NCBI GenBank assembly: GCA_027604705.1
Contig: JADHYV010000046.1
Span: 121,243-185,242 of the forward strand
DNA length: 64,000 nucleotides
Direction: 5' to 3'
Origin: Allomyces arbusculus
Lineage: Eukaryota > Blastocladiomycota > Blastocladiomycetes > Blastocladiales > Blastocladiaceae
The translations under genes were made by a program, and so were the position numbers. Of the stretch, positions 10,549 through 20,932 are shown one piece after another. Each line of letters starts with the position of its first letter. Position 1 is the stretch's first letter. A model generated the notes under the pieces. It worked only from the letters and a program-made list of their open reading frames with translations. It searched no databases and had not been told where the DNA came from.

Positions 10549-12156
10549 ATGTCCCAACCGAGTTCGGGTGGTGACGCGGCCGCGGCCGGGCAGCAACAGC
10601 AACAGCAGCAACAGCAGTCCGCGCCGGCGCCCGTCTTCTACGCGCCGCAAGGCGCGCCCGGTCAGCCCCTGCCCATGCAGGCCGGCGGGTACTACATGCC
10701 GCCGCAAGCCGGCCAGCCGGCGTTCGCGATGCAGCCGAGCCAGCAGCCGTCGCCCGGCGCACAGTACCCGCCGGGCATGATCCCGGTCTACGCCGTGCAG
10801 CCCGGCATGTTCCCGGGTTACGGCGCGATGCAGCAGCAGCAGCAGTTACAGCCGCGGCCGAGTGCCGACCCAGACGTAGTCGTGATCCCGTTTTCGAAAC
10901 GGCCCACGAACCCGGGGTCTGAGAACGAGTACCTCTACGAGCAGGTCTACGAGGACGCACCGCGCCCGGCGCCGATGCCGCACGCGATGATGCATGGGTA
11001 CCCGACCCAGGTGCAGGCCATGTACGCGGCGCCGATGCAGCCGGTCGCGATGCAGCAGCCCATGGTGGGCATGCAGCCCATCCAGACGCAGCCGCAGACG
11101 CAGCCGGCGCAGGGTCCCGCGCCAGTGGTCGTCCCGCCGCCGCACCCGATTGTCACGCAGCCGTCGCTCCCGACGCCGACCATTCTGACCACCCCGACCT
11201 CCCTGACGTCTCCCTCTCCCAACGAGGAGGCTCCCGCGCCGCCCGCCAAGTCGGATGTCGGCTCGGACGATGGGAACACGGCATCGGACGTGTCGATGGT
11301 TTCTCCTGCGCCCCCGCTCACTGCTGACCCGTCGGGCAAGGCACCCGTGCCCGCAGCCACGAATGGTCCGCTCCCACCGACTCCACCGACCGCGGCTGCG
11401 GCCACGGCGCGCCCGGCGCGTTATTCGGCCGGTCCGACGGTCACGCAGCTCGCGCCGACGCCCGGATTCAATCCGGAAACGCTGGCCGCGTCGGTGCGCG
11501 AGCACGATCCGTGGGCCAAGGAACCGACAATCCCGTGGTTCCGCGATTTCCGCATGCTCGCGACGCTCGGTGCGCTCGTGTGCTCAGTGCTGGTTGGGGT
11601 CATGGCCACCATGGCGCTCTCGGGCTTTGCCGACCCGCTGCTAATTGCGTCCGTGTCGACCTACAACTTGACCTACATCAGCACGACGGCCGTGCTGCCA
11701 CTGCAGTACTTTGGGTATGTGAGTGCCGTGGTCGCGCTTGGCGTCACGTACGTCTACCTGCAACGCGCGAAAATGTGCGTTTTGACTTTCGTTTCCGTCA
11801 ACGGCACATCTTCGCGTGGCGAAAATTTACTCTACCCCACCCACAGGCGTCTCCGCCCGAAACCCTTCGCCATGATGCAGTGCGGCGTCGGCGTGCTGCT
11901 TGCGCTCGGTCTCTTGGCGACCGCGCTCGTCGTCATGACCGCACAAAAGGGCGCCGTCATTGACGACATGTACACGGTCGCGTGCATGAGCGAGACGCAG
12001 CTCACGAGTGCGACCAAGACGGGGATCGACATGCTCGGCGCCGTCTGCTCCAAAACGCGTACGGCGCTCGCATTTGCGTTCATTGGGGCGGGTGCCTGGG
12101 GCGTTCTCGCGTTCTTTGCACTCAAGGCACTGCGCCGTACGGTCAAGGGCTACTAA
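10549..12156 (+). CDS. P/Q-rich protein with four C-terminal membrane helices
   Basis: Function unknown. The open frame encodes 535 residues. Residues 1-310 are disordered and rich in Gln, Pro, Met, Ala and Tyr, with a run of nine Gln near residue 15 and many YxxPxxGxP-like turns. The last 215 residues carry four hydrophobic helices: MLATLGALVCSVLVGVMATM, LPLQYFGYVSAVVALGVTYV, QCGVGVLLALGLLATALVVM and LAFAFIGAGAWGVLAFFALK. Both termini should face the same side, a layout resembling MARVEL or SUR7-like proteins, but no signature proves either. Bases 11779-11880 (GT...AG, 102 nt, no stop, AT-richer) could be an in-frame intron; removing them joins helix 2 to helix 3 with a short loop. Confidence 0.7.
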   Translation: MSQPSSGGDAAAAGQQQQQQQQQSAPAPVFYAPQGAPGQPLPMQAGGYYMPPQAGQPAFAMQPSQQPSPGAQYPPGMIPVYAVQPGMFPGYGAMQQQQQLQPRPSADPDVVVIPFSKRPTNPGSENEYLYEQVYEDAPRPAPMPHAMMHGYPTQVQAMYAAPMQPVAMQQPMVGMQPIQTQPQTQPAQGPAPVVVPPPHPIVTQPSLPTPTILTTPTSLTSPSPNEEAPAPPAKSDVGSDDGNTASDVSMVSPAPPLTADPSGKAPVPAATNGPLPPTPPTAAAATARPARYSAGPTVTQLAPTPGFNPETLAASVREHDPWAKEPTIPWFRDFRMLATLGALVCSVLVGVMATMALSGFADPLLIASVSTYNLTYISTTAVLPLQYFGYVSAVVALGVTYVYLQRAKMCVLTFVSVNGTSSRGENLLYPTHRRLRPKPFAMMQCGVGVLLALGLLATALVVMTAQKGAVIDDMYTVACMSETQLTSATKTGIDMLGAVCSKTRTALAFAFIGAGAWGVLAFFALKALRRTVKGY

Positions 12157-12788
12157 GGGCTACCTAGAGATTGTTAGAGAGCCCTGTCGAGCGGACGCGC
12201 ACGTCGTCTACCTGGACGCGCACCGCCAGTGTGATCTCGCGATTAGATTCAGTTTTTCGGGCACCAGTCCCGCACGACACGACTGGGCCCGGTTTTGAAT
12301 TGTCATATTATTACATGCTGCAGTTTTGCCATCTTCTGCGAGAAAGACTCCAAATATGGGCACCGCGACGTTCGTTTGTTGCTGCTGTTCGTCGTGCTCA
12401 TCGTGCTGATCGTGGCGCATCGCAGTCACAGCGTGGGGAGGGCATATGAGTGTTTTATGTTGTCAGATACCGTATCGTTCGTCATTTGTCATCATCTGGC
12501 AAACAATTTGCAAACTGGAGCCATCGCCACGCGTCGATGCCCTGACTCCGCGCTCCAGTCGACAGATGCCGACTTGCAAGCTCGTTCTGCCAACGATTTG
12601 CAACCCCTCCCCCAATCCCCACTCGCACCCTCTTTTAGCCCAGACTCGCGGCAACGCTCTCCCGCCCCACTACCGACTCCTCTCGCGCTATCCACCGACT
12701 GCACCCGCTCCCGCGCTCCCCAGCTCGCGCAATCCACTCGCCAACTGCGCCAACCGCTTCAACCACTTCAACCACTTCCGCACGCACC
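12157..12788. other. Intergenic region
   Basis: These 632 bases separate two plus-strand genes. The first half is AT-richer (12290-12480) and probably holds the 3' end of the upstream transcript. The second half is C/CT-rich with repeats of CAACC(A/G)CTTCAACCACTTC just before the next ATG (about 12755-12780), typical of promoters in this window. I see no gene. Confidence 0.45.
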
Positions 12789-13292
12789 ATGACGATCCCC
12801 GGCTGGAACGACCCGAACGCTGCCATTTTCCACGCGCATCTCGACGACGCGGCCGACGCGGCACAGGACCAGCTGCATGCGCGTCTTGCGGCCGTGGTCG
12901 ACAAGGTCAAGGCCGCGCCACCAGCAGGACTCAACGTACGCGGTCAGATGGCTGCGCACGAACTCGTGGTGAGCGTCAAGCTGACGAGGGATGGATTCCT
13001 TAGGCGCGCGTAATCGCCGACTCCGAGAAGCGACTGCAAGATGTATTGCAGCGGCTGCACACGCACGCGTTGCCGACGCCGCTCGCGGCCCAGATTGCGC
13101 TGGTGCTCGATGGTTCGTTTTCGCCACCACTCTTTGGTCCGCAAATTTGGGAAACTGACGCGCCGCTACCTCTACGCAGCCTACGAAGCACAGAACGCCG
13201 AGGGGACGGCGAGGCAGTTGCAAACCCTCTCCACCTCCTTTGTCGACGAGTCGCGGTGGATTGTCGGTTTGCGGCGATTGCTCGCTGCGTAA
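12789..13292 (+). CDS. Small SRA1-domain protein (steroid receptor RNA activator protein-like)
   Basis: Exons are 12789-12968, 13004-13112 and 13180-13292, in phase, for 133 residues. The N-terminus has GWNDPNAAIF, matching the GWNDP motif at the start of animal SRA1 proteins. The C-terminal half, with ADSEKRLQDVLQRLH and then DESRWIVGLRRLLA, follows the SRA1 domain. That domain is a five-helix bundle, also found at the C-terminus of COPII coat protein SEC31. Animal SRA1 is reported to bind RNA and modulate transcription; in fungi this domain is usually part of SEC31. The protein is therefore a stand-alone SRA1 homologue, and its role is not evident. Intron 1 (12969-13003) is only 35 nt yet has a GCTGAC branch-like site. 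Confidence 0.7.
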
Positions 13293-13418
13293 CGACCCGG
13301 CCGTTCCTGCCCCTCATTGCCTCTCTTTAGCGTGTTGTACCGTTTCATAGATTTGCTTTGCGTTACTGGGAAACACATGTATATTGCAGGCACAAGCTCC
13401 TCTCCCTTCTCCACCTCT

Positions 13419-14840
13419 TCAATAGCGGCCCGACGCGTCCGACTCTTCCGACTCCGACGACGTGCTTGGGACGTAATCCTCGTCATCACTCTCGTCATCG
13501 AGCAACGGACCGGTAACTTGAAACCCGGCTCTACCGCCGGCGCGACGACCGCTTGCCACCTTTGTTCCCTGATCCAATCCCGCTCCCGGTCCCTTCGTCG
13601 CTGGTCCCGCCGCCGCCTGGTCACGAAATCCGCCCTTGTCAGCGCTCAAGTACCTCGGCACCCCCCACCATCGCCAATCAGTACCTTGCATCATCAACGG
13701 CTCGTGCTCGGGCGCGCGCGGCGCCGACGCCAATGCCGCTGCGGCTGCAGCGGCCGCCGCTTGCCGCGCACTCCGCCGCCGCCGCGTGCTCGACTTGGCG
13801 TCGATCAACGTCGACGTGAGCAGGTCCATGTCGTCGGCCGAAACGACCCCCATCGAGTCGTCGTCGCTCGAGGACGAGGTCGAGGTCGGGTCGATGACGG
13901 TCACCCGCGCCGGAGGAGCTGCAATGGTCGTTGCGCGCTGTTTCCGGGTGGACGCGCGAGTGGAGATGGCGGGGCCTGCGGGGGCTGTGGGGATGGGGGA
14001 AGAGGAAGTGGGTGCGGGGGACGCGGGTGGGGGTGGGGGAGGTGGCGGCATGAACGAGGCGACGGATTTGAAGATGCTTGCGACGGCCGCGCCCGCCGTG
14101 GCTGCTGCCGCGGATGCAGCGGCGGATGCGGCAGCAGGGTCGGCAGCGGCCGCGTCGGCGTGGTGGATGTGTGCCGTGGACCCGGACCCGGACGACGTGC
14201 TGGACGTCGGTGTTGCCGGGTCGGCAGTGGCGGACGCGACGGCTTGCAGCTGCTCGTCAAGGTTTTGGTGCAAGACCTACAAAAAGCAGAACGTGAGCTT
14301 TCCGACGACACGTGGGGAGAGAGAGGGTGCGAACGCGTACCGCGCCCGCGGCCACGAGCACACTGCGGCGCACGGCGCGATACGCCGAGACGCTGTACTC
14401 GGACGACTTGCGGCGCACTTCAATCTGCGCGCGTTCCAGGGACCGGTCGATGGTCTCCTCGTGCTCGAAGAGGAGCGGTGCGAGGAATTGCCGGTAGAGC
14501 GTGACGGACCCCTGTCCACCCCATTCATCATCAGCGTATGGTCCACAGAAATATGGAAAAAACGCGCACGAGCACTTACCCTCGTGAACGGCGACACGAG
14601 CCAGACAATGAACAAAAACTTGAGCTCGTAGTAGAACGGGATCCAGAAGAGGAACGCTTCGGCAATCCATTCGACGGCGCCAAACACGCTCATCACCGAG
14701 TAGTGCTGAATGACTTCCACCCACCACAGCGAGTTGTCGGGCGGGACGGCCGAGCGGAACATTTTAAAGGACTTGTAGGCAGGGTGCAGAAAGCCCATGG
14801 TCAGCACCAACAGGCGCGTCGCGAGGGCGACGAGCACCAT
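13419..14840 (-). CDS. YOP1: REEP/YOP1 (TB2/DP1/HVA22) ER-membrane-shaping protein
   Basis: Curvature-generating protein of tubular ER, the REEP1-4/Yop1 family. Exons are 14840-14580, 14511-14341 and 14276-13419, in phase, for 429 residues. The first 85 residues hold the TB2/DP1 core: GFLHPAYKSFKMF, then WWVEVIQHYSVMSVF, AVEWIAEAFLFWIPFYYELK and FIVWLVSPFT, giving hairpin membrane helices. The amphipathic segment LYRQFLAPLLFEHEETID follows, as in REEPs. Residues from about 150 to the end form a long low-complexity tail rich in Ala, Pro, Ser and acids, ending with DDESDDEDYVPSTSSES. Yop1 is normally near 180-200 residues, so the tail is unusual. Whether this is the Yop1/REEP5 or the REEP1-4 branch is not settled; the short N-terminus suits REEP1-4. 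Confidence 0.88.
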
Positions 14841-15198
14841 GGTGGACTTCTGTGTTGTGTAGGCGTCGAGTGGGGACGTGCAAACGCGTCGGGGTGGAGG
14901 GGACGAGCGCGTTGACGCGGAGCAGTCGAGTTGCGCGTGGGCGCGAGAGTTGCTTTGGACGGTTGGCTGGCCGGGTGAGCGGGATGCTGACGGGTGGAGC
15001 AGAATGCTGACGAGTGCAGCGAGTCGTTGGGGCGTGGGCGAGAAGTGCGCGGCGTGGGCGTCGGAGTTGCGAGTGGACGAGCGCCTACGTCAATCGGACA
15101 AGAAGACGGCCAGGCAATTCACACGTGACCGCGACTAATGCTGGCTCTAAAGAAACATCCATTCACATTCATTCAATGAAGTCGACTGCACCGATACT
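14841..15198. other. Intergenic region
   Basis: These 358 bases lie between the REEP start and the lipoyl synthase stop, both on the minus strand. They should hold the REEP promoter (G-rich on the plus strand) and the lipoyl synthase 3' UTR. No gene or motif stands out. Confidence 0.4.
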
Positions 15199-16753
15199 CT
15201 ATACCGCGATGGGCCCTCCTGCCGCAGCCGCAGCTGCCTGCTTCTGCAGGACCTGGTGCTTGATATAGAACTCGGCCGCCTTGTAACTCGACCGCACGAG
15301 CGGTCCCGAGGCCACGTACGCGAACCCCATTTCCTTGGCCACCTTCTCCCAGTGCGCAAACTTGTCCGGGTGCACGTACTCGGAGACCTTCATGTGCTTC
15401 TTGGTCGGGCGCATGTACTGGCCGAGTGTCACCACGTCGACATTGTGCTCGCGCAAGTCGCGCAACGCCTGCTCCACCTCCTCGTCCTTTTCCCCGCACC
15501 CGAGCATAATCGACGTCTTGGTGAGCAACATCGGTTGCGCCTCCTTGGCGCGCTTCAAAACGGCCAGCGATTGCCGGTACTTGGCGCGCCGGTCGCGCAC
15601 GTAAGGGGTCAGCGCCTCGACAGTTTCAATGTTGTGCGCGTAGACGTCAAGCCCGGATTGGGCGACGTGGTCGACGCACGCGAGGTCGCCCTGGTAGTCG
15701 CCTGTCAGGCACTCAACCAGGATCTTCGGGTTCCTGTAAGCGCAACCAAGCAAGGTGAGTAGACTGATTGGGCAAACGCGAAGTGAGTGGACGCACTTTT
15801 GTTTGATGAGCTGCACCGTCTTGGCAAAGTGCGCTGCACCACCGTCGGCCAAATCTAAATGGTCGCTGAATAGTCAGCAATACTGGCCGCGTCATAAAGC
15901 AGCGAGTCAACAAATACTCACCATCGCGATCTACCGACGTCAGGACAACATAATCGAGCCCCCATCGCGAGATGGCCTCGGCCGTGTTCTCGGGCTCGTG
16001 CGGGTCCAATGGCGGCGGCGTCTTGCTCGTCTTGACGGCGCAGAATCGGCACCCGCGCGTGCACGTATCGCCCATCAACTGGAGAGCAACGGAGCATTAC
16101 TTGATGACAACATGACATCTCGAAGCGGGATGACGCTCGGGTGAAGAGAGCGCACCATGATCGTGGCCGTGGCCGTGCCCGTCTCGTTGCCACCCCAGCA
16201 CTCGCCGACGTTTGGGCACTTGGCCTCCTCGCAGACGGTGTGCAGCTTGAGCCCGCGCAAGTCCTTCTTGATGCGGTTATAGTCGGACCCGACGGGGATA
16301 TCGGTCTTGAGCCACTCTGGCAAGCGCACGCTAGTTGGTGGATCCCACCGTCAACATCCATCGTTCACGCCAGCATCCGGTCGGAAGCGAGGCGTACTGG
16401 TTCTTCTTTTTGCGCGCGGCAATCGCGGCAGCGGGCGACGTCGGTTCATCGAGTTCGAGAGATTCTTCGAGCGAGAGCTGCGACGGCTGCGTCCCGCTCG
16501 TGACAAAGTCGGCGAGCGACGGAACCTCCTTGAGCTTGGCCTCAAACGCGGCACGCCGAGTCGACGGTTCGGCCGAGGTCGCGGCTGGGGTCGAGGAAAG
16601 GTGTCGCGCAGCGTTCTGGTGTACGTGCAGCAGGGTCAGGCACGTCGTGGAACGAGTTGGAGCACCGAGCGTTGGGACCCTCACCCATGCCGCGGCACGG
16701 GCCGAGCACGCGGTCCTGGAAGTTGCCGTGCGGATAAGGGGCGTCGCAAACAT
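15199..16753 (-). CDS. LIP5: Lipoyl synthase, mitochondrial
   Basis: Radical-SAM enzyme that inserts two sulfurs into protein-bound octanoyl groups to form the lipoyl cofactor of pyruvate and 2-oxoglutarate dehydrogenases and the glycine cleavage system. Exons are 16753-16398, 16330-16156, 16078-15922, 15854-15797 and 15733-15199, all in phase, for 426 residues. An Arg/Ser/Ala-rich presequence occupies about residues 1-60. The auxiliary cluster cysteines are in [13 protein letters not shown] (C152, C157, C163). The radical-SAM cysteines are in CTRGCRFC (C183, C187, C190). Further signatures are [64 protein letters not shown] and the C-terminal RSSYKA, whose serine ligates the auxiliary cluster in known enzymes. 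All key residues are present, so the gene should be functional. Confidence 0.96.
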
Positions 16754-17333
16754 GGCGCTGGACTTGATGGCTGGTTGATGCTGTGGTTGCTGGACAAGAG
16801 CGAGCGTTGGTGCTGCTGGTTCTTGAGGCCGCCGTGGTCGACGGAGGCGCCGTGTTGATTCGATTGCTGCGAGTTTGCGCGGCACGCGTCGGGTGGGGAG
16901 ATCGCGCGCAGTGCGTGCGTGCTGTCAGTGGGCACAACAAGGCCGATGCAAAGAGGTGCAATGATTGGGGGAGGATGCGGGTGGATGAGGATCAAGCGAT
17001 GCACGCGGCCGCAAGTGGGCAGCACTCGTGGCCCACGGAGGGCGCGATGACTGATCCGACTTTGGATCATACTCGCGTGACCTGCAATGGGGAGGACTGT
17101 GGCGCAGCACTCGAAGCAGCCCTTGCTTTGCGAGGGCCAGCATGTGCTCCGCAGGAAAGGCATCAGCTGCCTCGGCTACCCACCGCCAGCCCGCCACCGC
17201 CAGGCAGGCGCGTCTCCATTCCAGCTCATGGTTCGCCGTTCGGTCCTCGCCGTCAACGTCGACGAACCGGACCCACGACAACGACAGCAGCCTCTTCTTC
17301 GCACCCGCCAGCTCCAGCACGACACTCTCCACC
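16754..17333. promoter_or_regulatory. Divergent promoter region of LIP5 and the MgtE-like transporter
   Basis: These 580 bases separate two divergently transcribed genes, so both promoters should lie here. The segment next to the transporter ATG (17200-17333) is C-rich. An ATTGG (CCAAT on the minus strand) occurs near 16963; the window also encodes a CCAAT-binding subunit, but a single pentamer is weak evidence. No gene is seen. Confidence 0.35.
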
Positions 17334-18689
17334 ATGCGCGCCATCGACTCGGCGCTTCGGTCCCGGCCCACGTCGCGGTCACAGTCGCCACGGCGCCCAC
17401 ACTACACGCACGCTCCATTGCTCGACCCCGACTCGCCAACCTTGCCAGCCGCATCTACACGCGCTCTCGACGACCATGACCACGACCACGGCCGGGGAAC
17501 ACCCGCCCTGTCGGACCTGCACGACGAGGACGCACTTTTGCCACCCGCATGGACCCGAGACCCCGACGAGGACGACGAGCGCGACCGACACGCTCAAACA
17601 TCTCAATTCGCGTCATCAACTCGCAAGCTCGACGCGGAACGTCATCGCTCGCATTACCGCCCGCCACTGCGCGCATCGCCCACGTCCTACGAGCTCAACA
17701 CGCTGTTCGTCGACGAGGGCGAACCCAGCAGCCATTTGCCCGCTGACGGCCGCGCACCACCGGGTGGAGGTGATGTGCCCAACCAAATCACGGCGGCTGC
17801 CGCTGCGCTGATGGTGCAGGGCCCAACCGAACTCGAGTTTTTGCAAATCTTGCTCGACCCATCGTTTTCGCGGCACGACCTGCACTTGCTCGTCGGCAGT
17901 CGCGTACAGCAGCTGATTCGTAACGACGACGCGGGTCGATTGCGGAAAATGTCGCCGCTCTCGCTTGCGCTGCGCCGGTTACCCGCCATCATGTTGACGG
18001 TGGCCCTCGAAATGGGTGTGGGTGCCATGGTCGGCACGTTTGGCACGATTCTCGAAAAGCACGTGGTGCTCGTCAATTTCATGCCCATGATCTCGAGTAT
18101 TTGTGGTGCGTGCTTCTGATTTCAGCGTCGGTCCCCACTTGCCGCGCCGTTTCTGACTGCCAGCGCGACCCTGACAGGCAACATTGGGCTCCAGTCGTCC
18201 ACGTCCACCCTTCGCGCCCTTGCTACTGGCCACGCATCGCACACGTCATGGTCGAGCATCGCATCCGCATTGCTTCGCGAAACCGTCGCCACCTTTTTCC
18301 TCGGCATTTTGCTGTGTGCCGGGTTGCTCGGAACTGTATCATTGTGGACAAACAGTTTACGCATGGGCCTCGGTATGTCATTTTTGCACGCGCCCTTTCT
18401 CCTCGTCGAGCTCCGAGACTGACGCCCGGCCGAAAGTCGCCGGATCAAGCATTTTATTGTCGGCCGCAAGCGCAGGGCTCATGGGCTCGGTTGCACCACT
18501 ATTCTTCAAATCCATTGGGCTGGACCCAGCGGTTTGTGCGGGACCATTAGGTGCGCTCTCGCCATCTCGTTCGTTCCTATTTCCGACTGTACTGACGATT
18601 GCTATTTTTATCCTGATGTAGAAACGGCGGTCCAAGATCTGACGGGTATCTCCATTTACCTGGGCATGGCGAGGTTACTGTTGACATGA
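17334..18689 (+). CDS. MgtE/SLC41-type divalent cation (Mg2+) transporter
   Basis: Membrane transporter of the MgtE/SLC41 family. Exons are 17334-18105, 18178-18372, 18437-18550 and 18622-18689, in phase, for 382 residues. The first 190 residues are polar and disordered (DHDHDH, DEDDERDRH), with no MgtE N domain or CBS pair. A short helical segment follows (TELEFLQILLDP), then one MgtE integral domain: RRLPAIMLTVALEMGVGAMV, FMPMISSICGNIGLQSST with STLRALATGHA, ETVATFFLGILLCAGLLG, ILLSAASAGLMGSVAPLFF, GLDPAVCAGPL and finally GISIYLGMARLLLT. The GN.G.QSST motif lines the pore in this family. SLC41 proteins usually carry two such domains; only one is here, as in bacterial MgtE. The third acceptor (GAAAG, 18436) is weak but is the one that keeps phase. 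Confidence 0.88.
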
Positions 18690-18766
18690 ATGCGTTGCGC
18701 CTTGCTAAAACATTTGTTGGAGCTGAAAACCCATTTTCATTCCCAACCGAGTCCCTCACCATCCTG

Positions 18767-20557
18767 TCAAGTCTGCTGTTCCAACACCGCGCGCCGTAAC
18801 TCCTGCAGCGGGTCCACGGGCAACTCCTTCATCACCTGCTCGAGCCGGCCCAACACCTGCGTCTTGCGCGTGAGCGCCTCCACCTGCACCCGCAACGCGG
18901 CCACTTCCGCACGCGCCGCCTCTACCTCCTGGGCCCTAGCCCTCTCGCGCTTCTCGGCCTCGACCGCACGCTCCTTGATTTTGACCACCTCACACCGCGC
19001 GTCCGCGACCTCGGCGCGTAAATGCGCCGCCGTCTCGGCCTCGTGGTCGGCACGATCCCGCTCTGCAGCGACATCGTCGTTCAACTTCATTTCCATCGCC
19101 TCAGCCGCGGCCAACTTGTCGCGACTTTGCGCGAGCGCCGTGTCCCGCTGTACCGCTGCGGCTTTCAGCGCATCCACTTCGTCCATGAGCTGCCGCACCG
19201 TTTGCGCGAGTTGTTCGGCGTTGGTCGATTTCGCGGCCAGGTCGGCCGCGTGAGTCTGTTGCGCGCGGGCAACGTCGGCGTCGGCCTTGGCTGCACGAGA
19301 CGCGAGTTTCGCCGCGTCCTGCATCAGGTCGCGCACTTCGGCCTCGTACCGTTTCAGCAGGTCGGCGTCGTGCGCGCGCGCCATGGTCAGGTGCCGCACT
19401 TCGGCGGTCAGTTTTGCGCGGTCCGCGTCGGCGTCCTTGAGCTGCTGGTGTACCGCGGCAAGGTCGTGCAGTTGCCGGTCCTTGGTCTCGAGTTGCGACT
19501 ACGTCGGCCGAAGACAAGGTCAGTATTTTTGGGCACGCGCGTTCTCCACCCCCAGGACAATGCGTACCTTGAGCGCCGTGATCATCGCATGCAAATCGCC
19601 CTGAATCGCCTTGCCCTTCTCCTCGCGCGCAGCCACGACCGCCAAATCCCCCACCACCTTTGCCAATTGCGCCTGGCCATGCGCGACCGTCTGCTGCACG
19701 GCCTCGAGCTGCTGCTTTTGCCGTGCAAGCGCCGTCGTGAGACGTTGGACTTCATTGTCCTTGCCCTCGAGTGCGACTTCGTGGTCGACCGCGGTTTTGC
19801 GCGCCTCGTCGCGCAACTGGGTAATGTCGGTTTCGAGCGACTTGATTTGTGCGGTCAGTGTCAGGATGCGTGCGTCGAGCGTATGCGCGTCGCGGTGCGC
19901 GTCGGCGAGCGCGGATTTGGCTTGGTGCAGTTGGTCTTCGTAGGTCTGGTGGTTGGTGGAGGGGCGTCAGGAACACGCGAAGCGGAGTCGTTCGGCAAGC
20001 ATGCCAGCAGCCATGAAACGCACATTGCGCAACGAAACGAGATCGGCTTCGGCTTCCTTGACGGTCGTCGTCTTGTTGTTCCTCCTGGAGTGGAGATCTC
20101 TAAGTGAGCGGAGCGGGGTACGCAAATCTTATCGGCGGCAACAGGGTCACACACAAGAACCGCGTCTCGAGCTCGAGGAGGTAGATCTGCTGCTGCAGGC
20201 TTTTGACTTGGTCGTCGGGCGCCTTTTTGCCCGCACTCGACGGCGCCGATTTGGTGGTCGGTTTGGCCCTGGCAATGGAGATAACCATTATTTTCTCCCG
20301 GTCAACCTCCCCTCATGCTGGCCAACTGGTAGCGCCACGAGGTGAAGGGCAGCAATGCAATAGCTGGTCACCCACCTACCCTGCGACCTCCTTTTTCGCT
20401 TGGCCAAACTTGCCGCTCGCGCCTAGGAGTACCATGAGCGACGCTTGTTGAGTTCGACGCTCGAGGGTGGGGTTTTCGTGAGTTGCACGTTGGTAGTACC
20501 GGGGAACACGGTGCCGCGGACGGGGCCACGATTGGGGAATCCGGCGGGATTCATCAT
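18767..20557 (-). CDS. Long coiled-coil protein, possibly cytoskeletal or flagellar
   Basis: Function not recognised. Exons are 20557-20433, 20268-20155, 20099-20024, 19945-19568 and 19498-18767, with every junction in phase, for 474 residues. The first 60 residues are basic and disordered (MMNPAGFPNRGPVRGTV, then AKPTTKSAPSSAGKKAP). From QVKSLQQQIYLLELETRFL to the end the protein is almost one continuous heptad-type coiled coil rich in Ala, Glu, Lys, Arg and Gln. Examples are LTAQIKSLETDITQLRDEA, KQQLEAVQQTVAHGQAQLAK and EVEAARAEVAALRVQVEAL. The opening 'LQQQIYLLELE' type motif resembles coiled-coil proteins of cilia and centrosomes, which would fit a zoosporic fungus, but that is a guess. 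Only 77 bases separate its stop from that of the convergent MgtE gene. Confidence 0.75.
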
Positions 20558-20932
20558 TTGGACAGCGAGACTGCAATCTTTGCTGGGCGAGTGCTTGGAG
20601 GTATTATTGCAGCAAGTCAAGAGGCACAGTTAATTGCTTGTGGGCCGGGTGCGAGCAAGGCCGTCGACGTCGCAGCCATCACGGACGAGCAGAGAGAACG
20701 AAGGCAAAGTGGACGAGGCGTCTCGCGCCTGTCTCGCAGCCGTCACAGGACCGCGTAGATCATCATTAACATGCTCCGCTGCTGTTGACCTTGCCCGTGG
20801 CCCCGTCGACGCTGCAGCTGCAGCTGCACGTCTCGGGCCGTCGCTCGCCGCTCGCAGTCACCTCTTGGGTCCTCGCAACGCTGGCGGCTCAAGTCACCTT
20901 CGCATTATCTCACGACGCCAATATGGCGCTGC
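20558..20932. other. Intergenic region
   Basis: These 375 bases lie upstream of the coiled-coil gene and of the weakly resolved plus-strand gene, so they may hold a divergent promoter. An open frame on the plus strand begins inside (about 20785, no ATG) and runs into the next gene; its residues look protein-like, so an unseen upstream exon of that gene is possible. Nothing else is seen. Confidence 0.3.
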
